Positions 27,308-35,552 are shown, counted from the first letter of the stretch. The stretch: 47,847 nt of DNA from JAGXTF01 sp038317095 (GCA_038317095.1 JBBQBB010000025.1:1-47847); one strand, 5' to 3'. The notes: generated by a model not told the origin, from the sequence alone. Made by a program: numbers and translations.

Positions 27308-28744
27308 ATGAACAGAAAAAAAGCACTCGATCTTATAGCAGCGGGTTTATTTCCGATGCTATTGCCTAAGGAATTGGGTGCTATGCGTCGGTTATTTTTA
27401 GATGAAATACCGGAATTTTCTGCCTCAGATTTTGGTGATTTTACATGGGGTGTTTCAACATCTGCCGCACAGACAGAGGGTACCTGGAATATGGATGGAA
27501 GGGGAACTTCAATTTGGGGTATATATGCCCAAAATAAAGGTAAAATAAAAGACAATAGTCGACCTGAAATAGCCTCTGATTTTTACCACCAATATCCCAA
27601 CGATTTAGAAATGGTTCAAAAAATGGGGTTTGGTGCTTTTCGTTTTTCAATTTCTTGGTCGCGCATTTTGCCAGATGGAAAAGGCAAAATAAATCAAAAA
27701 GGGATTGATTTTTACAATTGTGTGATCGATGCTTGTTTAGAAAAAGGACTCGTACCATGGATAACACTTTATCATTGGGATCTGCCGCATGCTTTAGAAT
27801 TGGAAGGCGGATGGACCAATCGAAATATGGTAAAATGGTTCTCTAATTATGTAGCACTTTGCGCAAAATCATTTGGAGATAGGGTGAAAAATTGGATTGT
27901 TTTGAACGAACCTATGGCATTTACTTCTCTTGGCTATGGGCTGGGCTAACATGCTCCTGGTAAAAAAGGAATTAACTCCTTTCTGTCGGCTGCGCAGCAC
28001 ACGGCACTTTGTCAGGCAGAAGGTGGGCGGTTATTGCGTGCGGGTGTGAAACTGGCAAAAATTGATTCTTCATTTTCATGTTCGCCAATTGATACCCGGC
28101 ATGCGAATGTTGCAGATGAAAATGCTGCAGCACGGCTAGATGCGCTGATGAATCGGTTTTTTGTAGAACCAGCAGTTGGCTTAGGATATCCGGTAAAAAC
28201 GCTTCCTTTTTTGCGCAAAATGGAACCATTCATAAAACAAAATGACGAGTCTCTTTTAAAATTTGACTTTGATTTTTTAGGCATCCAAAATTATTTTAGG
28301 GTGGTGGCTGGCTATAGTCCATGGATTCCTAATTTGCATGCCAGACAGCACAGACCGACGCAAAAACAATCGGAATTTACAGAAATGGATTGGGAAATTT
28401 ATCCCGAAGGAATGTACAGAATATTGATGCAGTTTTCTAAATACCCAGTGAAAGAATTGGTAGTTACAGAAAACGGAGCCGCCTTTCATGACCGCATTGA
28501 AGCCAATGAAATTAACGATGCGCAGCGGGTTTTGTACTATAAAAAATATTTGCAAAATGTATTAAAAGCAAAAAAAGATGGCGCAAATATCCAAGGTTAT
28601 TTTGCTTGGACATTGGTAGACAATTTTGAATGGACTGAAGGGTTTCGGCCCAAATTTGGACTCGTTCATTTTGATTCTAAAACCCAACAAAGAAGGATGA
28701 AAAAATCCGGTTTGTGGTTTAAAGAGTTTTTAAGTTCACCATAA
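27308..28744 (+). pseudogene. GH1 beta-glucosidase interrupted by one in-frame TAA
   Basis: Glycoside hydrolase family 1 enzymes hydrolyse beta-glucosides. The frame from 27308 to 28744 encodes a full-length protein of about 478 codons apart from one TAA at 27947-27949. Before the stop are FTWGVSTSAAQTEG, FGAFRFSISWSRILP, TLYHWDLPHALE and the acid/base glutamate in VLNEPMAF. After it come HAPGKK, the nucleophile glutamate in LVVTENGAAF and FAWTLVDNFEWTEGF. The stop falls inside the usual GxHAPG turn, where Lys or Glu is common, so a single-base change explains it. Two separate polypeptides would each hold only one catalytic residue. An early residue run, MNRKKALDLIAAGLFPMLLP, is unusual and could be a poor signal sequence. 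A sequencing error is the main alternative. Confidence 0.82.
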
Positions 28745-28771
28745 CCCTTTCAATTTAGGTGAATAGGAAAT

Positions 28772-29062
28772 TTACAACTTTTCTTTGGTCATGTTGTGTA
28801 TTCTGCCTACCATACAACTGGCATAACTTTTAAGTTGCAGTAGCAATCCGTTTTCTTCTGTCGCTTCTGGATAGCCCAATGAATACAAAAGTTGGGTAAA
28901 ATCATGCCTGTTTATAGTGCCATTGTGATTTATGGTAACGGTATCTTCATCTTTGTTTACAACCACATTTTCCACTCCATCTAGTTTAGATAAACTTGTT
29001 TTGATGGTGCTTTCGCAGCCGCTGCATTTCAAATTGGCGATGGTAATTACTTCGGTTTTCAT
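28772..29062 (-). CDS. Heavy-metal-associated (HMA) domain protein, copper-chaperone-like
   Basis: This is a small cytoplasmic metal-binding protein of 96 residues. The N-terminal 70 residues form an HMA fold: MKTEVITIANLKCSGCESTI with the metal-binding CSGC pair, then LDGVENVVVNKDEDTVTI. A 25-residue extension after the fold carries one more cysteine (LQLKSYASCMVGR), which is not part of ordinary CopZ proteins. A longer frame starting at 29119 exists, but its N-terminal 19 residues are unlike the family, so the ATG at 29062 is chosen. A 7-of-8 -7 box (TTACTTTG, minus strand) lies about 25 bases upstream. The nearest metal pump is the P-type ATPase 15 kb away. Confidence 0.78.
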   Translation of the reverse strand: MKTEVITIANLKCSGCESTIKTSLSKLDGVENVVVNKDEDTVTINHNGTINRHDFTQLLYSLGYPEATEENGLLLQLKSYASCMVGRIHNMTKEKL

Positions 29063-29147
29063 GTTTTTATTTTTATTGAGATCAAAGTAAGTGAATACTA
29101 ATAGTAGACAGCGTAACAAAAGTTACAGGTAAGTTTTATTTTGGGAA

Positions 29148-29178
29148 TTTGCTTTTTACCCTGTCAGGGTTATATTTG
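29148..29178 (+). promoter_or_regulatory. Promoter of the adenylate cyclase gene
   Basis: TTTG (29148-29151), a 19-base spacer and TATATTTG (29171-29178) match the Bacteroidota consensus TTTG-N19-TAnnTTTG exactly. A second -7 box, TATCTTTG, lies at 29189-29196 without a clear -33 partner and may be an alternative start point. Confidence 0.7.
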
Positions 29179-29257
29179 TCTTTCAATTTATCTTTGTTTC
29201 AAGTCTAAAATTACTTGATTGCATAGTTTAAATTGGCAGCAGTGCTTAATAAACCCA

Positions 29258-30997
29258 TTGAAAACGAGAATACATATCTTCTATATCTGTTTGATCTTAG
29301 GTTGTATGCCTGCGGTTTTGTTTGCCCAAGGGAAGGCAAATAAACAAGTTGACTCTTTTTTAAACGCTGCATATGCCTATAAAGTAGATGGTAAATGGGC
29401 CAAAGCCTTGGATTGTTATATTTCGGCATCCAAAATTCAAGACAAGGCAAAGGATAAAATAGGATTGGCAAAATCCTATCAAAATATAGGAAAAATATAT
29501 TTAACTTTTGCCGAGTTCAAATTCAACAATAAGGATTCATTTTATACAGCCAAACAGAGAAAAAAGGATACCAATATTCAATTTGCAGTATCGTATTTAG
29601 AAAAAAGCATTAAATTATCGATCAAGCTAGGCGATTCTGCAATGACGCAAGAGAGCAAATTTTATTTGGACAAAGCCAATGCTTTAAAAATACTTCCAAA
29701 TGTCAAGGTGGCTTCAGAAAAGCCTTTGGTTTCTGGGGCCAAAACAAAGCGGCAAACGATTGATTCTGCTTATCGAGATTCATTAAACCAAGAATTGCAG
29801 AAATTAAAGGACCAACTGGAAAAAGACAAATCGTTACGAAAAACGGTTGAAAATAAAAGAGATTCTTTATTTCGCAAACTCATAGAAACCCAAATCAACA
29901 TTAGCAATTACGAAAAAGAACGGAATAGAATGGAAGATTCCTTGCAAATGGAAATTGAAAAGCACGAACTGATGTATCAAAAGGATGCGGAATTAATGGC
30001 TTTAAAATTTGATTATGACAAGCGTCAAGAATTGGCGAAAACAGAAAAAGAAAAAGATGTTTTGAGATATGAGCAGCAGTTGAAAGCGCATCTGATAGAG
30101 AAAGAATATGCCATTAAAACTGCAGAGGCTGAAACCCGGTTTAAGATAAAGCAACGTAATATAGAGATAAAACAGAAAGAGGGTAGAGATAAGGTAAATC
30201 AAGAAAAAAAGGATGCCCGAACCAAACTCATTCTGAATGCTTCACTGATTGGATTGTTGGGTTTTATTTTGTTTTCGGTGGTAGTTTATAGGCAACGAAA
30301 TGCCGTGAAAAAAGAAAAAGGCAGTGTAGAGATAGAAAAGGCACGCAGTGAGGAATTGTTGTTGAATATTTTGCCAGAAGACGTGGCGGAAGAATTAAAA
30401 TCAACGGGGGCTTCTATGGCTAGGAGATTTGAAAATATTACTGTGTTGTTTTCTGACTTTAAATCATTTACCCAGTTTTCTGAAAATATTTCTGCTGAAG
30501 CGTTGGTCGAAGAATTACACATCAGTTTTAAAAAATTCGATGCCATTATGCAGAAGTATGGCATAGAAAAAATAAAAACCATAGGCGATTCTTACATGGC
30601 TGCCAGTGGCATGGGTCATAGTCATTTGGATTCCGTAAAAAATGCTGTCATGGCAGGCATAGAAATGCAAGACTTTATCATTCAACTCAAAGCCGAACGT
30701 GAATCTCGGGGCGAGCTTGCATTTGAAATGCGTGTAGGCATACACACAGGGCCAGTTGTAGCAGGCATCGTAGGGGTAAAGAAATTTGCCTACGACATTT
30801 GGGGGGATACCGTAAATACCGCCAGCCGCATGGAAAGCAGTGGTGAGCCTGGCAAGGTGAATATTAGCGACGTGACCTATAATTTAATCAAAGATGAACC
30901 TGAATTTAAATTTACGCCCCGTGGTAAAGTGATGGCCAAAGGCAAGGGGGAAATGGAGATGTATTTTGTTGGTTTGAAGTTTAAAGTGAACAGTTAA
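29258..30997 (+). CDS. Class III adenylate cyclase with TPR and coiled-coil sensor region
   Basis: This is a membrane-bound nucleotide cyclase of 579 residues. From a TTG start the protein opens with MKTRIHIFYICLILGCMPAV and LFAQ, a good signal peptide; a TTG at 29219 would add 13 residues. A periplasmic helical-repeat region (AYAYKVDGKWAKALDCYISA, YLEKSIKLSIKLGD) resembles tetratricopeptide repeats. It is followed by a charged coiled coil and one membrane helix (LILNASLIGLLGFILFSVVV). The cytoplasmic cyclase domain has the metal aspartates in VLFSDFKSF and TIGDSYMAA. The purine-selecting residues are Lys (KIKTIGD) and Asp (YDIWGDTVNTASRMES), the adenylate-cyclase pattern rather than the Glu/Cys of guanylate cyclases. 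The stop codon lies within a short direct repeat that flanks the next gene. Confidence 0.88.
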   Translation: MKTRIHIFYICLILGCMPAVLFAQGKANKQVDSFLNAAYAYKVDGKWAKALDCYISASKIQDKAKDKIGLAKSYQNIGKIYLTFAEFKFNNKDSFYTAKQRKKDTNIQFAVSYLEKSIKLSIKLGDSAMTQESKFYLDKANALKILPNVKVASEKPLVSGAKTKRQTIDSAYRDSLNQELQKLKDQLEKDKSLRKTVENKRDSLFRKLIETQINISNYEKERNRMEDSLQMEIEKHELMYQKDAELMALKFDYDKRQELAKTEKEKDVLRYEQQLKAHLIEKEYAIKTAEAETRFKIKQRNIEIKQKEGRDKVNQEKKDARTKLILNASLIGLLGFILFSVVVYRQRNAVKKEKGSVEIEKARSEELLLNILPEDVAEELKSTGASMARRFENITVLFSDFKSFTQFSENISAEALVEELHISFKKFDAIMQKYGIEKIKTIGDSYMAASGMGHSHLDSVKNAVMAGIEMQDFIIQLKAERESRGELAFEMRVGIHTGPVVAGIVGVKKFAYDIWGDTVNTASRMESSGEPGKVNISDVTYNLIKDEPEFKFTPRGKVMAKGKGEMEMYFVGLKFKVNS

Positions 30998-31028
30998 TCC
31001 GCCGCGGCGGAAATAGTGAACAGTCAAT
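30984..31028. repeat. Direct repeat pair around a GC palindrome
   Basis: AAGTGAACAGTTAAT (30984-30998) and TAGTGAACAGTCAAT (31014-31028) match at 13 of 15 positions. Between them sits CCGCCGCGGCGG (30999-31010), a perfect 12-bp all-GC palindrome in an AT-rich surrounding. The unit ends five bases before the four-helix-bundle gene. The first copy supplies the last codons and the stop of the cyclase gene. Confidence 0.7.
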
Positions 31029-31032
31029 AGAT

Positions 31033-31368
31033 ATGAGTAAATCAATATTGAAAGAAAAGAGTTATTTATTTGCAACTCTTATTGTGAAGCTGTCGCAGTA
31101 TTTACAAACAGAAAAGAAGGAATATATTTTATCTAAACAAGTGCTTCGCAGCAGAACTGCAATAGGTGCATTAATAAAAGAAGCAATGTTCGGAGAAAGC
31201 AAACCTGACTTTATTGGTAAATTAAATATATCAGTGAAAGAAGCCAACGAAACAGATTATTGGTTATCCCTATTAAAAGATACAAACTACATTAAAGAAG
31301 AAAACTATAAAAGCCTTTCCATTTTTTGCACCCAAAGGTTTAAATACACGCGTCAAGGATTACAATAA
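31033..31368 (+). CDS. Four-helix-bundle protein (S23/IVS family), altered C-terminus
   Basis: This protein of 111 residues belongs to the family first seen encoded in 23S rRNA intervening sequences (PF05635). The core is clear: LRSRTAIGALIKEAMFGES, then DFIGKLNISVKEANETDYWL and LLKDTNYIKEENYKSLS. The usual final helix is missing, because after KSLS the protein reads IFCTQRFKYTRQGLQ and stops. At this point another open frame begins, listed as a remnant. The gene is therefore probably truncated by a junction near 31318. The function of stand-alone members is unknown. A palindrome and direct repeats lie just upstream. Confidence 0.7.
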   Translation: MSKSILKEKSYLFATLIVKLSQYLQTEKKEYILSKQVLRSRTAIGALIKEAMFGESKPDFIGKLNISVKEANETDYWLSLLKDTNYIKEENYKSLSIFCTQRFKYTRQGLQ

Positions 31369-31462
31369 ATTAAATTCGGATCCAGCAAAAGCCTATATGC
31401 GTGGTTTTAATTTTAATGTGAATTTAAGTTTGCTACTGGGCAATCCTGATGAAAATTATTAA
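31319..31462 (+). pseudogene. Unidentified C-terminal gene fragment
   Basis: In the +1 frame relative to the four-helix-bundle gene, 47 codons read PFFAPKGLNTRVKDYNKLNS and DPAKAYMRGFNFNVNLSLLL then GNPDENY and a stop. The composition looks like a real protein, perhaps the last strands of a secreted or outer-membrane protein, but I do not recognise the family and there is no start. It overlaps the altered C-terminus of the preceding gene, suggesting a recombination junction. Confidence 0.3.
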
Positions 31463-31521
31463 GGAATATTTTCTATTTTGAAATCAATGTGCAGTGATTT
31501 TGCCGCCGTATTTAGTGGAAA

Positions 31522-31554
31522 TTGACATTTCGATTTTGGTATTGATTATATTTG
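31522..31554 (+). promoter_or_regulatory. Promoter of the MbnP-MbnH-YHYH cluster
   Basis: TTG (31522-31524), a 22-base spacer and TATATTTG (31547-31554) fit the Bacteroidota TTG-N17-23-TAnnTTTG pattern. The ATG of the MbnP-like gene is 47 bases downstream. Confidence 0.6.
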
Positions 31555-31600
31555 TCGCTAAAAATTCACAGGATTCAAAAAAAACAATCGTCTAAATTAA

Positions 31601-32314
31601 ATGAGTTTCCTTATACAGTTGATGACCTCTAAAATATCCCAATTTATCTGTATATTGTTTTTCTTTCATTCTTTAAATGCGCAAGAAGTAAATTCTTGCA
31701 TTCAATTTCGCCCTGTATTTCAAAACCAAACCATAGAACTGAATAAAACCTATTTCCAGGTAGGAACAAAGGACAGCGTGAGAGTTGAAAAAATTAAATT
31801 TTACATTTCTGATATTTTATTTTTACTAGACTCAGTTGTTGTAGATTCTGTGAAACAAAAATTCTGGCTTATGGATGCTGATAAGCCAAAAGGATTGTTG
31901 ATTCCGTTTACAAGTTCAGCCAAATTTAATCAGATTGCGTTTAGCATCGGTATAGATAGTATAACCAACGTTTCTGGCGCATTGGGTGGAGATCTGGATC
32001 CTACCAAAGGGATGTATTGGACCTGGCAAAGCGGCTATGTGAATTTTAAATTGGAAGGGCATAGTTCGGCTAGTGCCGAGGAAAATGGAGAATTTCAATT
32101 CCATATCGGGGGGTACCAATATCCTTATTGTATGATACAAAAAGTTCATCTTGCCACGCATTCCAACCAACGAATATCTGTCGATGTAGATCTACAAAAA
32201 TTATTGAATAAAATAGATTTGTCTAAAACTTTTCAAGCCATGAGTCCCAGCCAAAAAGCACTTGAAATTGCGAAAAAATTGCCTTCTATATTTGCAATAA
32301 GCGATGAACGTTAG
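31601..32314 (+). CDS. MbnP-like copper-binding periplasmic protein
   Basis: This is a secreted protein of 237 residues with an N-terminal signal sequence (ISQFICILFFFHSLNAQ); a second ATG at 31622 would serve as well. The mature part shows the MbnP pattern: VEKIKFYISDILFLLDSV, then FSIGIDSITNVSGALGGDLD with PTKGMYWTWQSGYVNFKLEG and FHIGGYQYPY. In the Methylosinus MbnP/MbnH pair, MbnH oxidises a tryptophan of MbnP to kynurenine, which lets MbnP bind Cu(I) (established knowledge). The Trp-rich WTWQSGY block and nearby His residues here are plausible counterparts, though the exact target Trp cannot be set by eye. The gene overlaps the MbnH-like gene by 11 bases, so the two are co-translated. 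No methanobactin genes are present, as in many MbnPH-only clusters. Confidence 0.85.
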   Translation: MSFLIQLMTSKISQFICILFFFHSLNAQEVNSCIQFRPVFQNQTIELNKTYFQVGTKDSVRVEKIKFYISDILFLLDSVVVDSVKQKFWLMDADKPKGLLIPFTSSAKFNQIAFSIGIDSITNVSGALGGDLDPTKGMYWTWQSGYVNFKLEGHSSASAEENGEFQFHIGGYQYPYCMIQKVHLATHSNQRISVDVDLQKLLNKIDLSKTFQAMSPSQKALEIAKKLPSIFAISDER

Positions 32315-33341
32315 AGTTGTTTTCTTTTTGCTATTTGGATTTATAACTATGGCATTCTATGCATCCAATGCCTATGAATTCATATTCCCTAAATATTTTC
32401 CAACGCCTATCTATGATTTTAAGAGGAATCCATTATCTGAAGATAAAATAAACTTAGGTAGGGCATTGTTTTACGATCCCATTTTGTCGAATAACAACGT
32501 CATTTCATGCGCCAGTTGCCATTCTCCATTTTCCGCTTTTACCCACATAGACCATGCTTTAAGTCATGGTATCCATGACAGCATTGGCACCCGGAATTCA
32601 CCGGCATTGATGAACTTAGCATGGCAAAAAAACTTTATGTGGGATGGTGCCATAAACAATTTGGATATGCAAGCATTGGCGCCAATATCCCATCCAGCGG
32701 AAATGGGAAGTACTATAAATGAAGTAGTAGAAAAATTAAATGCATCCGAATTGTATAAAAAGCTTTTCTTTAAAGCTTTTCAAGATAGCGTTGCAACTGG
32801 AGAAAGAACGTTGAAGGCAATTTCCCAATTTATGCTTACCCTGGTAAGTTCAAATTCCAAATATGATAAAGTGTTGCTAAAAAAAGATACATTTAATGCA
32901 ATGGAATCTAATGGGTATAGATTATTTCAAAACAACTGTGCAGCATGCCATAAGGAGCCATTATTTACAAATTATGACTTTGCCAATAACGGGTTAAAGG
33001 TGAATGATAAATTGAAAGATAATGGCAGGGTGCGGGTTACATTCAAACCTGGGGATAGCTTTAAATTTAAAGTTCCCACCTTGCGAAATATTGAATACTC
33101 CTATCCATATATGCACGATGGCCGTTTCAAGAGACTTTCTGAGGTTTTAAATCATTATGCAAGCGGCATTCAGAGTTATAAAAATCTTGCGCCGGAATTG
33201 AAAAATAAAATCAACCTTTCCCAAGAAGAAAAGGTTGATATAATTGCTTTTTTACTAACCCTTTCTGATCCTGAATTTGTATTTAACAAACAATTTCAGT
33301 ACCCTCGCGAAATATTTTTTTATGCACCGCAGGAAAGATAA
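32304..33341 (+). CDS. MbnH/MauG-like dihaem cytochrome c peroxidase family protein
   Basis: This exported dihaem protein has 345 residues and an N-terminal hydrophobic segment (VFFLLFGFITMAFYASNA). Two haem c sites are visible: CASCH (C69 to H73) and CAACH (C212 to H216). Family blocks are KINLGRALFYDPILSNNN, TRNSPALMNLAWQKNFMWDG, HPAEMGS, VPTLRNIEYSYPYMHDGRF and LSEVLNHYASG. The partner at 31601-32314 indicates the MbnH branch, whose members modify MbnP by oxidising tryptophan, over ordinary detoxifying peroxidases. Its activity needs cytochrome c maturation in the periplasm. It overlaps the upstream gene by 11 bases and is followed 33 bases later by the YHYH gene. Confidence 0.87.
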   Translation: MNVRVVFFLLFGFITMAFYASNAYEFIFPKYFPTPIYDFKRNPLSEDKINLGRALFYDPILSNNNVISCASCHSPFSAFTHIDHALSHGIHDSIGTRNSPALMNLAWQKNFMWDGAINNLDMQALAPISHPAEMGSTINEVVEKLNASELYKKLFFKAFQDSVATGERTLKAISQFMLTLVSSNSKYDKVLLKKDTFNAMESNGYRLFQNNCAACHKEPLFTNYDFANNGLKVNDKLKDNGRVRVTFKPGDSFKFKVPTLRNIEYSYPYMHDGRFKRLSEVLNHYASGIQSYKNLAPELKNKINLSQEEKVDIIAFLLTLSDPEFVFNKQFQYPREIFFYAPQER

Positions 33342-33374
33342 ACCAGCATCGTCTAAAAGAAATACAATTAATTC

Positions 33375-34742
33375 ATGAAAAAAGGAATATTCACTTTAGC
33401 GGCATTATTGGCTACTGCCAGTTTGTTTGCACAAACAAATCCTGCGATTACAGCTTGGTTGCAAAACACTACAGTTACAGCTCGCCATTATGTTTCGGGC
33501 AATTCAACTGCTATTAATGATGCTGATTTGGTTAATGTGCAAAGCGTAAAATATTCGGCAAACTATGTGTATGCTGCTACAACTGGCTTACCTAGTTATG
33601 TTACAGGGCCATTTTTGGATGGCAATCCTTCTTTGGCTACCAGCCAATCAGCCATTTTTAAAGTTCCATTAAATCCAACGAAAAATGGCGGAACTGCAAC
33701 CCCAACTACTGGTGGTAACATTGGGCTCTTTATAAATGGAGTTGCTTTGTTTGATTATCGCGATGGTGTCTCTTGGCAAAATGCCAACAAACGATTGGGG
33801 GGCGGACCACTTACCCAAAAAAATGGCAATGGAGATGGGGTTTGGAACAGAGACGCTATTGTTGGAGAACTCGGCGGATTTGATTGCTCCAAAGCGCATC
33901 CTGCAATGGGCAATTACCACCACCACCAAAATCCGAGTGCCTTTAAATTAGACCTGAAAGTAATATCCAATGTTTGCAATTTGTACAATGCAGAAGGATT
34001 GTATGCCATTGATAGTGTTAAGCATTCTCCTCTTATTGGTTTCGCATACGATGGTTTTCCTATTTACGGATCTTATGCCAATAAAAATCCATCTGGAAAG
34101 GGTGGGGTAGTACGCATGAAATCTGGTTATCAATTGCGGAATATTACAACACGCACTACCGATGCTACTGGCAAAACGGTAACTGCTGGACCTAATGTGA
34201 CAGATACTTTTCCATTGGGTTATTTCAGAGAAGATTATGTTTTTGTTGCCAATCCCAATGATTCGAGTTATTTGGATGAACACAATGGCAGATTTTGTAT
34301 TACACCAGAATATCCACAAGGGATTTATTGCTATTTTGCTACTGTAAATGCAAGTTGGAATTCGGCATATCCTTATGTCGTAGGACCAACCTTTTATGGC
34401 AATAAAGTTGCCGTTAAAGTTGCATCAATTGCCGAAACTGTGAGCACTTATGTACCATCCACTTCCAATATTGTTTCTAATAAAATAGAAAATCTAAAAG
34501 TCAATATTTTTCCAAATCCAGCGTCCGATCTTTTGGTGGTACAAAGACTGGATTTGAATAGAGACAACATTGAAATTGTAGTTTACAATATAGCAGGTCG
34601 ACAAATGGACAAAGCTTCTATTTTACAAGGAAGTACAATGGTATGTTTTGATACAAAAACCTGGTATGCCGGTGAATATTTAGTAAAAATGTTCACTTCC
34701 GGTGGCGTTTTAACGAAAAGAATCTCCGTCATTAAAGACTAA
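33375..34742 (+). CDS. YHYH-domain secreted protein with T9SS sorting domain
   Basis: This is an exported protein of 455 residues. The signal peptide is MKKGIFTLAALLATASLFAQ. The central YHYH region (about 90-345) contains GLFINGVALFDYRDGVSW, the histidine-rich CSKAHPAMGNYHHHQNP, SPLIGFAYDGFPIYGSYANK and YVVGPTFYGNKV. The tail KVNIFPNPASDLLVVQRLDL followed by VVYNIAGRQM and YLVKMF is a T9SS type A sorting signal, so the protein reaches the cell surface. YHYH proteins have no settled function. The clustered His and Cys residues and the position after MbnP and MbnH suggest metal binding or redox partnership (inference). It is the last gene of the cluster; a strong terminator follows 20 bases after the stop. 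Confidence 0.85.
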   Translation: MKKGIFTLAALLATASLFAQTNPAITAWLQNTTVTARHYVSGNSTAINDADLVNVQSVKYSANYVYAATTGLPSYVTGPFLDGNPSLATSQSAIFKVPLNPTKNGGTATPTTGGNIGLFINGVALFDYRDGVSWQNANKRLGGGPLTQKNGNGDGVWNRDAIVGELGGFDCSKAHPAMGNYHHHQNPSAFKLDLKVISNVCNLYNAEGLYAIDSVKHSPLIGFAYDGFPIYGSYANKNPSGKGGVVRMKSGYQLRNITTRTTDATGKTVTAGPNVTDTFPLGYFREDYVFVANPNDSSYLDEHNGRFCITPEYPQGIYCYFATVNASWNSAYPYVVGPTFYGNKVAVKVASIAETVSTYVPSTSNIVSNKIENLKVNIFPNPASDLLVVQRLDLNRDNIEIVVYNIAGRQMDKASILQGSTMVCFDTKTWYAGEYLVKMFTSGGVLTKRISVIKD

Positions 34743-34760
34743 ATTTGAAACTTTAACATA

Positions 34761-34798
34761 AAAAAAGCTGCAATACTCCGCAGTATTGTGGCTTTTTT
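34761..34798 (+). terminator. Strong Rho-independent terminator of the YHYH cluster
   Basis: AGCTGCAATACT (34766-34777) and AGTATTGTGGCT (34782-34793) pair over 12 positions including two G-T pairs, around loop CCGC. An A-run precedes and TTTTTT follows the stem, so the hairpin could also terminate in the opposite direction. Confidence 0.85.
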
Positions 34799-34851
34799 GG
34801 TGCCTGCCCCGCCCCCTTCGTGGCGTGGCGTGGCGGGGAGGGGCAGGCACC
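34799..34851. repeat. Long GC-rich inverted repeat (REP-like element)
   Basis: The left arm GGTGCCTGCCCC (34799-34810) and right arm GGGGCAGGCACC (34840-34851) are perfectly complementary over 12 bp. A second C-run/G-run pairs further in after one mismatch. The loop contains GTGGC repeated three times in tandem. The element follows the terminator directly and is far richer in GC than its surroundings. Confidence 0.75.
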
Positions 34852-35003
34852 AAGCTTGTGTTTCGCTAAAAATAATCTTTTCGTTTTACAATGCAGCGAT
34901 AAAGAATGTCAGCCAAGTTGACGTCTGTGGATATCATATGTAAGATGCCCACTTTTAAAGCATGTATCCAATCATCTCTATTAAATTCAAATTAACCAAA
35001 TGT
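34852..35003. other. Intergenic stretch after the GC palindrome
   Basis: No gene or signal is visible between the GC palindrome and the DUF1801-like remnant; the start of that gene may once have lain here. Confidence 0.35.
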
Positions 35004-35132
35004 ATGTGGTCAAAAGGAGCAGTGCAGTTTCCAATGGATAAACCCTTACCTTTGGATTTAATTGCCAGAATGATGAAAAACAGATGGGAAGAAAATTTGC
35101 TCAAAACCAGACGTAATCTTAAAATAAAATAA
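35004..35132 (+). pseudogene. C-terminal remnant of a DUF1801-type protein
   Basis: A 42-codon frame reads MWSKGAVQFPMDKPLPLDLI and then ARMMKNRWEENLLKTRRNLK before a stop. The block KGAxQFPxDKPxPxDLI followed by a short helix is the usual end of DUF1801 (YdhG-like) proteins of about 120 residues. The first two-thirds of the protein are missing upstream, so this is a fragment. It stops four bases before the VOC gene; such pairs are frequent in this phylum. Confidence 0.5.
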
Positions 35133-35136
35133 AAAC

Positions 35137-35544
35137 ATGATTAAAGAATTTTGGATCAACTTGCCCGTAAAGGACATTAACAAATCAAAAGATTTTTTTA
35201 CCAAATTGGGTTTTCAATTCAATACTGATTTGGGCAATTCTGAACATTCGGTATGTTTGCTAATGGGTGCTAAAAATGTAGTCGTAATGCTTTTTCAAGC
35301 TACTGTTTTTGAAGGATTTACAAACAACGACATTTGCAATACCTCCAGGTCTACAGAAGTATTGTTGTCATACGATGCACCAAATAAAACAGAAGTAGAC
35401 AATATCGTTCAAAAAGCTTTGGATGCTGGTGGTGTTAGCAGTCACATACCAAAGGAAATGAATGGATGGATGTATGGTGCTGTATTTAGTGACCTAGATG
35501 GTCATAAATGGAATGTCCTGCATATGGATATGTCAAAAAGATAA
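35137..35544 (+). CDS. VOC family protein (glyoxalase/bleomycin-resistance fold)
   Basis: This is a cytoplasmic protein of 135 residues with the paired beta-alpha-beta modules of the vicinal-oxygen-chelate fold. The first module is FWINLPVKDINKSKDFFTKL and GFQFNTD. The second ends with GAVFSDLDGHKWNVLHMD, where the DLDGHxW block is a family signature. Members include glyoxalases, dioxygenases and drug-binding proteins, and the sequence does not decide among them. No metal-site set could be assigned with certainty. It sits directly behind a DUF1801 fragment and may once have formed a two-gene unit with it. Confidence 0.82.
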   Translation: MIKEFWINLPVKDINKSKDFFTKLGFQFNTDLGNSEHSVCLLMGAKNVVVMLFQATVFEGFTNNDICNTSRSTEVLLSYDAPNKTEVDNIVQKALDAGGVSSHIPKEMNGWMYGAVFSDLDGHKWNVLHMDMSKR

Positions 35545-35552
35545 TTTGAATT

